A stretch of 11,088 nucleotides of DNA from Rickettsiales bacterium (GTDB lineage: Bacteria; Pseudomonadota; Alphaproteobacteria; Rickettsiales; UBA1997), in contig CANNMN010000025.1 of NCBI GenBank assembly GCA_947505885.1, forward strand, positions 1 through 11,088, written 5' to 3'. Under the pieces are notes generated by a model. That model saw only the letters and a list, made by a program, of their open reading frames with translations. It was not told where the DNA came from and did not search any database. Position numbers and translations under genes: made by a program. Positions 1 to 6,709 of the stretch are shown piece after piece. Numbering within the stretch: position 1 is the stretch's first letter; the number at the start of each line of letters is the position of its first letter.

Positions 1-504
1 ATTGCGGCGATATTTCGGAGAGCGGAAATTCAGCTTTGCGTGATTCATCAGATTAAGAATAGCCTAAAATACATTGTCGATAAGGATCAGAAGAGATTTA
101 TGTTTGACCTCAAGCTTTTGTAAAAGGCTAACAGCAAGAATTTGGCAGAATCTGAGTTAGAAAATCTTGAAGCAAAATGGAGTAAAAAATATGCGTTGGT
201 GATTAAATCTTGGAATAATTAATTGGCATAATCTTTAAGCTTACTTCCGCTATTAAAGTGAGATCAGAAGGATGATTTACACCACAAATATTATTGAAGG
301 ATTTCAGAGGCAAGTGAGCAAGGTTAAAAAGGCGAGGGGCTCTTTCACTAGTCAGACAGCTCTGAAAAGCTGATCTTTTTAAACATAAAAAATATCAGCA
401 AGAAGCGGTTAATCCCAGTTTAGAACTAAAGCTTGATTGTAGGGCAGTTAGACATGTTTTTTGCAGGCAGGCTGAAATCGGATTTGCCCCAAAAAGAAAT
501 TTAA
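1..504 (+). pseudogene. Decayed IS256-family (Mutator-type) transposase, 3' portion
   Basis: Read in pieces, this stretch gives a recognisable C-terminal half of an IS256-type DDE transposase. Frame 1 from base 1 reads ...AEIQLCVIHQIKNSLKYIV, which holds the C-x2-H signature typical of this family. It continues past a TAA at 121-123 to ...EAKWSKKYALVIKSWNN. The frame changes near 219-221, and frame 2 then gives EIRRMIYTTNIIEGFQRQV, the TTN-x-IE-x-F motif whose Glu is probably the third catalytic acid, with TAA stops at 236 and 254. A second frame change near 365 returns to frame 1, giving ISKK...GQLDMFF and GRLKSDL, with stops at 421 and 427 and the probable original stop at 502-504. At least four internal stops and two frameshifts mean it cannot encode an active enzyme. 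The 5' part lies outside the window, so the element's left end and length are unknown. Confidence 0.9.
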
Positions 505-562
505 CACAGAGTTTTGAGCGCTACCAAGTAAAGATTTTTTCGCATTGTGCAAAAAAATTGAT

Positions 563-1318
563 TCAATTCGTTTCAGTAAAAATCTCGAACCCATTTTTTG
601 TCACGCCAATCGTATGTTCAAATTGTGCGGAAAGTGATTTGTCTCGTGTTGTCACTGTCCAGCCGTCATGCTTGCTTAAGATTGTTTCGTGCTTGCCAGC
701 ATTGATCATCGGCTCAACAGTAAAAAACATTCCTTCTTCCAGGATCAATCCATTTCCTTTTTTGCCGTAGTGTAAAACGCTCGGCTCGGCGTGAAAAATT
801 TTACCGATTCCGTGACCGCAGTAATCGCGCACAACCGAGAAGCCATTTTTCTCAGCGTAAGTTTGAATTGCGTAACCAATATCTCCTAAACGCGCTCCAG
901 GCTTAACTTGGTCGATACCAAGCATCATGCAATCTCTCGTGACTTGTACTAATCTTTTTGCTTTTATTGAAGGCTCGCCAACGAAATACATTCGGCTCGA
1001 ATCGCCGTGCCAGCCATCGACAATCACAGTTACGTCAACGTTCAAAATGTCGCCGTCGCGCAGAGGTTTTTCGCTCGGAATTCCGTGGCAAACAACGTGA
1101 TTAACCGAAGTGCAAATTGATTTTGGAAAGCCTCTGTAATTAAGCGGGGCAGGGATCGCACCACTTGCAATAATCTTGTCGTGACAAAGTTTATTGAGCT
1201 CGTCGGTCGTTGTTTTGTCCTGAATAAAAGGTTTTACGAAATCTAAAATTTCTGCGGCCAGTTTTCCAGCAGCGCGCATTTTGACGAAATCGTCATTTGA
1301 GTGAATTGTAATTGTCAT
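563..1318 (-). CDS. map: Type I methionine aminopeptidase
   Basis: This 251-residue cytosolic metalloprotease removes the initiator methionine from nascent proteins whose second residue is small, after deformylation. The length fits the short type Ia bacterial form with no N-terminal extension. All five expected metal ligands are visible: D95 (NVDVT), D106 (HGDSS), H169 (CGHGIG), E202 (TVEPM) and E234 (QFEHT). The substrate-contacting His is H78 (VCHGIP). The ATG at 1318 places the protein start exactly where family members start, but no Shine-Dalgarno sequence precedes it. The gene is transcribed away from rpoZ, separated by 77 bp, and its TGA stop at 563-565 lies 58 bp from the end of the transposase remnant. 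Identification is secure from the complete catalytic set. Confidence 0.97.
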   Translation of the reverse strand: MTITIHSNDDFVKMRAAGKLAAEILDFVKPFIQDKTTTDELNKLCHDKIIASGAIPAPLNYRGFPKSICTSVNHVVCHGIPSEKPLRDGDILNVDVTVIVDGWHGDSSRMYFVGEPSIKAKRLVQVTRDCMMLGIDQVKPGARLGDIGYAIQTYAEKNGFSVVRDYCGHGIGKIFHAEPSVLHYGKKGNGLILEEGMFFTVEPMINAGKHETILSKHDGWTVTTRDKSLSAQFEHTIGVTKNGFEIFTETN

Positions 1319-1395
1319 TTTTTTAGTTGATTTGCAAAGCGGCGCTGATGTAGGTTGCGCAGCTCTTTCCTTCCAATCTAAAATCTCTCAAAGCA
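1319..1395. promoter_or_regulatory. Divergent map/rpoZ intergenic region with a possible rpoZ promoter
   Basis: This 77-bp gap must hold the 5' signals for both map (minus) and rpoZ (plus). On the plus strand, TTGCGC at 1355-1360 and TAAAAT at 1379-1384 have an 18-bp spacing and resemble a sigma70-type -35/-10 pair. That would start the rpoZ transcript only a few bases before its ATG at 1396, making it nearly leaderless. No comparable pair is obvious for map. The promoter is an inference from short matches in AT-rich DNA and is weak evidence. Confidence 0.25.
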
Positions 1396-1737
1396 ATGGC
1401 AAGAATTACCGTTGAAGACTGCGTTACAGTCGTTCCAAATCGTTTTGAACTTTGTTTAATTGCGAGCAATCGTGCTAAAAGCATTTTGTCTGGTGCACCG
1501 ACAACGCTTGATCGCAACGAGAAGCCAGCGGTAGTTGCGCTTCGCGAAATTGCTGAACATTTAATCGACATCGATGCTGTTAAAAGAAGCATCACTCGCA
1601 CCATTAGAAATCGCGGCCTTATCGAAGTTGTTGGAGTTGGCGAAGAAGTTGTTGAAAGCATTCAAGAAGAAGCTGAATCAAACATCGAACTGAAAGACAA
1701 CACTTTCGTTAGCGAAAATATTCAAGTTGACGATTAG
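1396..1737 (+). CDS. rpoZ: RNA polymerase omega subunit
   Basis: This is the small omega subunit of RNA polymerase, which helps fold and hold the beta' subunit and in many proteobacteria takes part in ppGpp binding. The protein has 113 residues. The first 70 are the conserved core: the [10 protein letters not shown] opening, [15 protein letters not shown] (helix 1), SGAP followed by a basic/acidic turn, and [11 protein letters not shown] (the conserved VALREIA helix). The last ~35 residues are acidic and poorly conserved, as in alphaproteobacterial omegas, which are longer than the E. coli 91-residue form. The start at 1396 matches the family N-terminus exactly. No Shine-Dalgarno sequence is present. 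The rel/spoT gene follows 53 bp downstream on the same strand, the usual proteobacterial pairing. Confidence 0.95.
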   Translation: MARITVEDCVTVVPNRFELCLIASNRAKSILSGAPTTLDRNEKPAVVALREIAEHLIDIDAVKRSITRTIRNRGLIEVVGVGEEVVESIQEEAESNIELKDNTFVSENIQVDD

Positions 1738-1744
1738 TCTCACT

Positions 1745-1775
1745 AAGCCTGTTAAAGATTGTTTTTAACGGGCTT
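1745..1775 (+). terminator. Hairpin between rpoZ and rel/spoT, possible weak terminator or attenuator
   Basis: AAGCCTGTTAAA at 1745-1756 pairs with TTTAACGGGCTT at 1764-1775. The 12-bp stem has a single G-U wobble and a 7-nt loop. It starts 7 bp after the rpoZ stop. A T-tract appears only after a 9-nt gap (CATTTTTAG, just before the rel/spoT ATG), so it is not a textbook intrinsic terminator. It may partly separate the two genes, stabilise the rpoZ message, or mask the rel/spoT start. The pairing is directly visible; its function is inferred. Confidence 0.4.
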
Positions 1776-1790
1776 GGGTGACATTTTTAG

Positions 1791-4013
1791 ATGCTCTCCT
1801 GTCCTGAGTTAATCACCAAACTTCGCTCTTACCACCCCAATCTCAACGAAGCCCTAATCCAAAAAGCCTACATCTTTGCCAAAGATTCTCACGGCAGTCA
1901 AAAGCGCCATTCCGGCGATCCATATTTTTCTCATCCCGTTGCTGTCGCAGAAATTTTAACCGAACTCAAACTCGACCAAGAGTCAATCGTAACCGCGCTT
2001 TTGCACGATGTTGCTGAGGACACCGACGTTACTCTTGCTGAAATCGAAAAAGAATTTGGTGAAGAAATTGCTAAGCTTGTTGATGGCGTAACCAAGCTGG
2101 GTAAAATTGAATCTGTTCCAACTAACGAACGCGTCGCTGAAAGTTTTCGTAAATTAACTTTGGCGATGTCGGAAGATATTCGCGTGTTAATCGTTAAGCT
2201 TGCTGATCGTTTGCACAACATGCGCACCATGTTTTACGTGCCGTCGCAAGAGAAAAAAGCCAAGAAAGCGCGCGAGAGTTTAGAAATTTACGCACAGCTC
2301 GCAGGGCGCATCGGTCTCAATAAAATCAAAGATGAATTAGAAGAACTTTCTTTCGAGATTTTAGATCTCGAAGCAAGAAGTCAGATAATTGAGAAGCTCA
2401 ACGAGCTACGCGAAAAAGATAAAAATCTTACCGAAAAAATTCTCGAAGATCTCGAGCGCGTTTTGTGCTTAGAAAATGTTGAACATGAAATTTCTGGCCG
2501 CGAAAAAAAACCTTACTCGATTTGGCTGAAGATGAAGAAGCAAAATATCAGCTTCCACAATCTTCACGACATCATGGCCTTTCGCATTGTGGTAAAAAAT
2601 ATCGGTGAATGTTATCGCGTACTTGGGGTTGTTAACTCTCACTACAATATGATTCCTGGCACTTTCAAAGATTACATCAGCACGCCGAAAGATAATGGCT
2701 ACCAGTCGATGCATCTTGCAATTCTTGGGCCTTTCAACAAAAAAATTGAAATCCAAATTCGCGACAGAAGCATGCATGAAATCTCGGAATTAGGGGTTGC
2801 GGCGCATTGGCAGTACAAAGAAAAATTTGGAAAAACTGCGAAAGGATCGGTATTAAAAACCAGCAAAGAGAACGACCAATATCTCTGGATTCGAGAGCTG
2901 ATCAGTCTTTTTGAAAACGCTGAAACTTCGGCTGAAGCAATGAAGGATTACAAGCTTTCTCTGCACAAAGACGAAGTTTTTTGCTTTACCCCGAATGGTG
3001 ATATTTTTAATTTGCCGCTTGGCGCAACGGTGATTGATTTTGCTTACTCTGTGCATTCTGAAGTGGGTAATGGGTGTATTTCGGCGAAAATAAATGGCGT
3101 GATCGCACCTCTCAGACAAAGGCTCGAGAATGGTGATCAAGTTGAAATTTCTACTTCAAAGAATGCCAAGCCCTCGCCGAATTGGCTGCAATTTGCTAAA
3201 ACTTCTAAGGCGCGTTCAGCGATTAAACATTTTATTCGTAGCGAAAAATTTGATGAATATCAGGCACTCGGTCGAACGATTTTAAATAAATTTTTTGCGG
3301 CGAGAAATCTTGAAATCACCGACAAGATTTTAGAAAAAATTTTAGTAAATTTTCAGAAAAAATCTGTTGCTGATTTATGTGTTAAAGTAGCGGAGGGCGT
3401 GGTTTTGCGTCAAGATGTAGTAAAAGCAATTTACCCAGATTTTCACGAAGAAACTAAGCTAAGTAATTCAAAAAATTCTGGGGCAAAAAATTCCGGGGCA
3501 AAAAACTACGAGGCAAAAAACTCCGGGGCAAAAAATTTCGACGAAAAACAAAGAAAATCAGATTATTCACTCGCGATCGAAGGATTAGTTTCTGGCATGG
3601 CGATGCGTTACGCTGGCTGCTGCAACCCTATTCCGGGCGATCCAATTATTGGCATCATTAACACCGGAACTGGCGTAACAATTCACAGTCAAATTTGCCA
3701 CAATCTAAAAAGCCTTGTGCTTCTGCCGCAGCGTATTCTCGATGTTTGTTGGAAGAGTGAAGATGAAATTGGCGACGAGCTTTACGCCTGCAGAATCAGA
3801 GTTGTTGTTGAAAATAAAAGTGGCGGCGTTGCTGATGTTACCAGCATTATTGCCAAGAAGCAGGTTAACATTACTCACATTAGAACTACCAATCGCTCAG
3901 CTGATGTTTTTGAAATGGCGATTGATTTGGAGGTAAAAAGCTTGGATCACCTGGAGGATATTCTATCAGCGCTGCGAATTTCGAGAAAGATTGTGGAAGT
4001 GGAGCGGGAGTAG
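1791..4013 (+). CDS. spoT: Bifunctional (p)ppGpp synthetase/hydrolase (RelA/SpoT homologue)
   Basis: A 740-residue long-form Rel/SpoT enzyme that makes (p)ppGpp from ATP plus GTP/GDP and hydrolyses it, driving the stringent response. The HD hydrolase domain (about 20-200) looks intact: R39, H48 (FSHP), H72-D73 and E76-D77 (HDVAEDT), D139 and N143 (LADRLHNMRT). The synthetase domain (about 230-345) keeps R237, D260 (HDIMAFR), Y304 and H308 (NGYQSMH) and E320 (IEIQIR). The specificity motif reads TFKD (291-294) where bifunctional enzymes have RxKD. A TGS domain spans about 393-455. A K-N-x-x-A repeat linker spans 561-585. The zinc-finger region has C610-C611, H632 and C636, and an ACT domain fills about 667-740. 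With both catalytic centres and all regulatory domains, it is probably this organism's main Rsh protein. ATG 1791 fits the family N-terminus but lacks a Shine-Dalgarno sequence. It could equally be labelled rsh or rel. Confidence 0.95.
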   Translation: MLSCPELITKLRSYHPNLNEALIQKAYIFAKDSHGSQKRHSGDPYFSHPVAVAEILTELKLDQESIVTALLHDVAEDTDVTLAEIEKEFGEEIAKLVDGVTKLGKIESVPTNERVAESFRKLTLAMSEDIRVLIVKLADRLHNMRTMFYVPSQEKKAKKARESLEIYAQLAGRIGLNKIKDELEELSFEILDLEARSQIIEKLNELREKDKNLTEKILEDLERVLCLENVEHEISGREKKPYSIWLKMKKQNISFHNLHDIMAFRIVVKNIGECYRVLGVVNSHYNMIPGTFKDYISTPKDNGYQSMHLAILGPFNKKIEIQIRDRSMHEISELGVAAHWQYKEKFGKTAKGSVLKTSKENDQYLWIRELISLFENAETSAEAMKDYKLSLHKDEVFCFTPNGDIFNLPLGATVIDFAYSVHSEVGNGCISAKINGVIAPLRQRLENGDQVEISTSKNAKPSPNWLQFAKTSKARSAIKHFIRSEKFDEYQALGRTILNKFFAARNLEITDKILEKILVNFQKKSVADLCVKVAEGVVLRQDVVKAIYPDFHEETKLSNSKNSGAKNSGAKNYEAKNSGAKNFDEKQRKSDYSLAIEGLVSGMAMRYAGCCNPIPGDPIIGIINTGTGVTIHSQICHNLKSLVLLPQRILDVCWKSEDEIGDELYACRIRVVVENKSGGVADVTSIIAKKQVNITHIRTTNRSADVFEMAIDLEVKSLDHLEDILSALRISRKIVEVERE
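3471..3545 (+). repeat. 15-bp tandem repeat (five units) inside rel/spoT
   Basis: There are five adjacent 15-bp units beginning at 3471, 3486, 3501, 3516 and 3531. The first, second and fourth are near-identical (AAAAA-YTC-YGGGGCA), the third has changed (AAAAACTACGAGGCA), and the fifth has drifted (AAAAATTTCGACGAA). They encode KNSGA, KNSGA, KNYEA, KNSGA and KNFDE, residues 561-585 of the protein. Because the unit is five codons, gain or loss of copies keeps the frame open. The array lies in the linker between the TGS/helical part and the zinc-finger/ACT part. It is basic and low in complexity, so probably flexible. Bounds follow the codon phase. Confidence 0.9.
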
Positions 4014-4023
4014 AATTTTTGCC

Positions 4024-4100
4024 GGTCGAGCGAAGTCGGGACCAAGAAAATATGTCTTATAATCTTGTCTATTCCTGACTCATTTCGAACAGCAGTTTTT
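4024..4100 (+). terminator. Imperfect inverted repeat between convergent rel/spoT and htrA
   Basis: The left arm at 4024-4041 (starting GGTCGAGCG) pairs imperfectly with 4073-4090. Of 18 positions, 12 are Watson-Crick pairs and 2 are G-U, with a 3-nt internal mismatch and an AT-rich loop of about 31 nt. A T5 run at 4096-4100 and a second at 4105-4109 follow on the plus strand, so it could terminate rel/spoT transcription. The left arm alone also contains a small GGTC/GACC palindrome (4024-4043) of the GTCGAGCGAAGTCGGGAC kind, which resembles short dispersed repeats seen in many bacterial genomes. The terminator role is an inference from position. Confidence 0.3.
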
Positions 4101-4107
4101 ACAATTT

Positions 4108-5571
4108 TTAATTTCCGATATTTAGCACAAGCGCGTAATTAGAGTCCCCGCGTCTCGCAAAGACAAAAAGTTTTTTAGTAGTTTTTGTAGTTTCTTCGAT
4201 TATTTCCTTGAGATGATCAATCGACTTAACCGGTATTTGATTGGCCGAAATAATCATGTCTCCAACCAAGATTCCCTTTTCTGCTGCTTCTGATTTTGGA
4301 TTAATTTCGACAACGAGAATTCCTTCGATATTTAACTCGTTTTTATCTTTTTTGATTTTGCTTTTGAATTCAGCGAGTCCGAGCCCGAGAAGCTGACCAG
4401 AAGGTTTAAGAGCTTGTTTCTTTTCCAAGACTTTTGACTCAGGAGTTTTAACGGGCTCTGCGCGCATCTTTTCGACTTTGACTTTGAGAGTTTTGTTTTT
4501 GCCTTGACGCCACACCACAACTTTCGCGCTGCTGCCGATTGGATATTGCGAAACTGTTTTTGGTAAAAGCTTCATTTCGGTAATTTCTTGATCATGGAAT
4601 TTTAGGATGATGTCAGTCGGTAAAATTCCAGCCTTGTCTGCTGGTCCGCCTTTAACCGTGTCGACAACGAATGCGCCACGTGCTTTTTCTAATTTCATTG
4701 ATTCAGCGATATCTTCCGGAACATCTTGTACAGAGATTCCGATCCAGCCTCGCGTAACTTCGCCATTTTCTTTTAGCTGCCTGATTACTTGCGTAACATT
4801 TGAAGAAGGAGTAGCAAAACCAATGCCGACATTACCACCAGAGGGCGAGAAAATTGCAGTGCTCATCCCAATTACTTCGCCCTTGCTGTTAAACATTGGG
4901 CCACCGGAATTTCCTTTATTTATCGCCGCATCAGTTTGGATAAAATCATCTCCCTGACCATTATTAATGTCGCGGCCACGAGCTGAAACTATGCCGACAG
5001 AAACTGATCCACCAAGGCCGTAAGGATTGCCGACGACGATTGTCCAATCACCAATTCGCGCCTTAGTTGAATCGCCAAACTTTACTGCTTTCAACTCTTT
5101 TTCGGGATTAATTTTAAGCAAGGCGATGTCGGTTTTTTTATCGACACCAATTACTTTGGCTTTGTGTTTTGAGCCATCATCAAGGGCCACTGTAATTTCA
5201 TCAGCTTCTTCAATTACGTGATTGTTAGTGACGACAAAGCCATCTTTTGAAACGATGAATCCCGAACCGATTGAAGAAATCTTTTTCTTCGAACCGTTGC
5301 TACGAAATTGCTCCTCGAGTTGTTTGCGCAAATCATCGAAAAGCGGGGTTTTTGGTAATTCGCCAAGAACAATTTGATCAACAGTCACATTGCCGGTCTG
5401 CACTTCTTGAGTTGCAGAAATATTAACAACGCTTGGAATTAAATCTTCAACAACATCAGCAAAACTAGCCATCACGACTGGTTTAGAAGGAACTTCTACC
5501 GCTTTTTTATTTTCAGCGAAAGCTTGTGAAGAGAATAAAAATAAACTTAAGGCTAAGGTAAGTTTTCTCAT
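4108..5571 (-). CDS. degP: Periplasmic Do-like serine protease/chaperone (HtrA/DegP family)
   Basis: A 487-residue periplasmic protease that degrades or refolds damaged envelope proteins. The N-terminus is a classical Sec signal peptide: MRK, a hydrophobic run at 4-14, and probable cleavage after AFA (residue 19). The trypsin-like domain spans about 37-265, with catalytic triad H118 (NNHV), D148 (KTDIALL) and S222 (GNSGGP). PDZ1 covers about 275-368 and begins RGWIGISVQDV. PDZ2 covers about 393-485. They are joined by a charged Lys/Glu-rich linker (369-392). Two PDZ domains and the length fit the DegP/DegQ/MucD group; which of these it is cannot be decided here, so the symbol is provisional. 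hflC lies upstream on the same strand, 133 bp away. In many alphaproteobacteria an hflK-hflC-htrA order is found, so the two may be co-transcribed. No Shine-Dalgarno sequence precedes the ATG. Confidence 0.95.
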   Translation of the reverse strand: MRKLTLALSLFLFSSQAFAENKKAVEVPSKPVVMASFADVVEDLIPSVVNISATQEVQTGNVTVDQIVLGELPKTPLFDDLRKQLEEQFRSNGSKKKISSIGSGFIVSKDGFVVTNNHVIEEADEITVALDDGSKHKAKVIGVDKKTDIALLKINPEKELKAVKFGDSTKARIGDWTIVVGNPYGLGGSVSVGIVSARGRDINNGQGDDFIQTDAAINKGNSGGPMFNSKGEVIGMSTAIFSPSGGNVGIGFATPSSNVTQVIRQLKENGEVTRGWIGISVQDVPEDIAESMKLEKARGAFVVDTVKGGPADKAGILPTDIILKFHDQEITEMKLLPKTVSQYPIGSSAKVVVWRQGKNKTLKVKVEKMRAEPVKTPESKVLEKKQALKPSGQLLGLGLAEFKSKIKKDKNELNIEGILVVEINPKSEAAEKGILVGDMIISANQIPVKSIDHLKEIIEETTKTTKKLFVFARRGDSNYALVLNIGN

Positions 5572-5616
5572 AAATTTAGTTCTTAAAGAAGGTTTTTTTT
5601 CTGCAAAACTAGCCTA

Positions 5617-5686
5617 GTCATTGTGGTGCAAAGTGGCAGCCATTATTATTCTGGATTCTGCCACTTAGCTTCTTTCCTCGCAATAA
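5617..5686. repeat. Palindromic intergenic element, copy A (between hflC and htrA)
   Basis: A perfect 9-bp inverted repeat (AAGTGGCAG at 5631-5639 with CTGCCACTT at 5658-5666) sits inside weaker outer arms: CATTG at 5619-5623 opposite CAATA at 5681-5685. The right half, TGGATT-CTGCCACTTAGCT followed by TCGCAAT, closely matches the right half of the element at 9438-9504. The two appear to be members of one dispersed family with ATTGCGA...TCGCAAT ends. It fills half of the 133-bp gap between two same-strand genes, so it is likely transcribed and folded as RNA. Confidence 0.6.
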
Positions 5687-5704
5687 CGCGGTAGAATGGC
5701 TTGG

Positions 5705-6565
5705 TTATTTAGCGCTGTTAAAATATTTAAAAAATTCGCTGTCTGGTGAAATAATCATTTTGGTTTTTTCTGGTTGAAAAGCAGTTTTGTAAGCAATCAT
5801 CGAGCGGTAAAAATCAGCAAATTCTGGATCGCGTCCAAAAGATGAGGCATAGATTTTTATCGCTTCTGCTTCGCCATTTCCTCTCGTTAAATCTGATTTC
5901 TTTTTTGCTTCGGCAAGGATAATTGTTTTTTCTTTGTCAGCTTCGGCACGAATTTTTTGTGCTTCTTCCGCGCCATTGGCCCTGATTTCGCGCGCTTCTT
6001 TTTCACGTGCGGTTTGCATGCGAGCATAAATTGCGTCAGAATTTTCTTTCGGCAAATCAGCGCGCATAACGCGCACATCAACTATTTTAATGCCAAAAAT
6101 TTCTGAAGATGTGCTGACTACTTCTTTAATTTTTTTCATTACATCGCCGCGATTTTCAGTGAGTAATTCGCTCAAAGTAACTTCGCCAATTACTTGGCGC
6201 AGGCTTGAATCAAGAATCCCAGATAGCTTGCTTGAAAGTCCGTAATTATTTCCGACTGTCGTATAAAATTTTAGTGGATCGATAATTTGATATTTGGCGA
6301 AGGCGGTGATGATAAGGCGCTTCTGGTCGGAAGCGATAACTTCTTGTTCGGCGATACTTAAATCAATGATACGCTTGTCGAAGAAAACTGCATCTTGCAG
6401 AAGTGGAATTTTAAACTTAATGCCCGGGCTTTTAATGGTACGAATTGGCTCGCCAAATTGTAAAATTAAAACCTGTTGTCTTTGATCGACGGTAAACATC
6501 GCGCCAAAAAAAATTACGAAAGCAACGGCTGAGCCGATTAAAATTTTTTTAGTTTTTTTGTTCAT
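5705..6565 (-). CDS. hflC: HflC, membrane-anchored SPFH-domain modulator of FtsH
   Basis: A 286-residue inner-membrane protein of the stomatin/prohibitin (SPFH) superfamily. With HflK it normally forms a large cage around the FtsH protease and limits its access to membrane substrates. Residues 1-7 are basic, 8-26 form one transmembrane helix, and the rest faces the periplasm. The SPFH domain starts at about 24 (VDQRQQVLILQFGEP) and includes the characteristic PGIKFKIPLLQ and KRIIDL segments. Residues about 178-225 are a long charged Ala/Glu/Lys coiled coil (IYARMQTAREKEA onward), and the C-terminal part has the HflC-type YRSMIAYK segment. Length and N-terminus fit HflC rather than HflK, which is longer with a Gly-rich N-terminus. 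No hflK lies upstream: glnA diverges after 144 bp. The start has no Shine-Dalgarno sequence. Confidence 0.93.
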   Translation of the reverse strand: MNKKTKKILIGSAVAFVIFFGAMFTVDQRQQVLILQFGEPIRTIKSPGIKFKIPLLQDAVFFDKRIIDLSIAEQEVIASDQKRLIITAFAKYQIIDPLKFYTTVGNNYGLSSKLSGILDSSLRQVIGEVTLSELLTENRGDVMKKIKEVVSTSSEIFGIKIVDVRVMRADLPKENSDAIYARMQTAREKEAREIRANGAEEAQKIRAEADKEKTIILAEAKKKSDLTRGNGEAEAIKIYASSFGRDPEFADFYRSMIAYKTAFQPEKTKMIISPDSEFFKYFNSAK

Positions 6566-6607
6566 TATTGTTTTGATTTTACGCGAGGTAATTTTAATTT
6601 AACTTTC

Positions 6608-6633
6608 CCGAGCGCAACCGAAAATGTGCCCGG
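6608..6633. other. Hairpin in the divergent hflC/glnA spacer
   Basis: CCG-A-GCGCA at 6608-6616 pairs with TGTGC-C-CGG at 6625-6633. This gives 8 bp (one G-U) with one A/C mismatch and an 8-nt loop. It lies 43 bp from the hflC start and 77 bp from the glnA start, with no T-tract on either side, so it does not look like a terminator. A 5'-UTR structure, an operator or a small repeat are all possible. No sigma54 -24/-12 (GG-N10-GC) element or clear NtrC-type site was recognised in the 144-bp spacer. Confidence 0.3.
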
Positions 6634-6709
6634 AAAATATGTCGGGGTATGTTGTTTAGTTGTGTCTTTCTCCCCAAACGTCTCTCCAAATATTTTTAGG
6701 TTTTAAATC

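Noticed and set aside
535..558. T-run/A-run inverted repeat just past the map stop (TTTTTT-GC...GC-AAAAAAA)
   Set aside because: The stem is almost all A-T with one mismatch and only two G-C pairs, and lacks a following T-tract on the minus strand; too weak to call as the map terminator.
558..770. Plus-strand open frame of 70 codons over the 3' end of map
   Set aside because: It is antisense to conserved map codons, including the E234 region, and has no independent support.
1323..1661. Open frame of 112 codons on the minus strand opposite rpoZ
   Set aside because: It is Ser/Thr/Leu-rich with no recognisable motif and lies fully opposite the well-supported rpoZ; a shadow frame.
2469..3140. 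Two minus-strand open frames inside rel/spoT
   Set aside because: Both lie opposite conserved synthetase and TGS domain codons and show no family features.
3471..3545. CRISPR-like array reading of the tandem repeat
   Set aside because: Units are directly adjacent with no spacers and stay in frame with the gene; it is a coding minisatellite.
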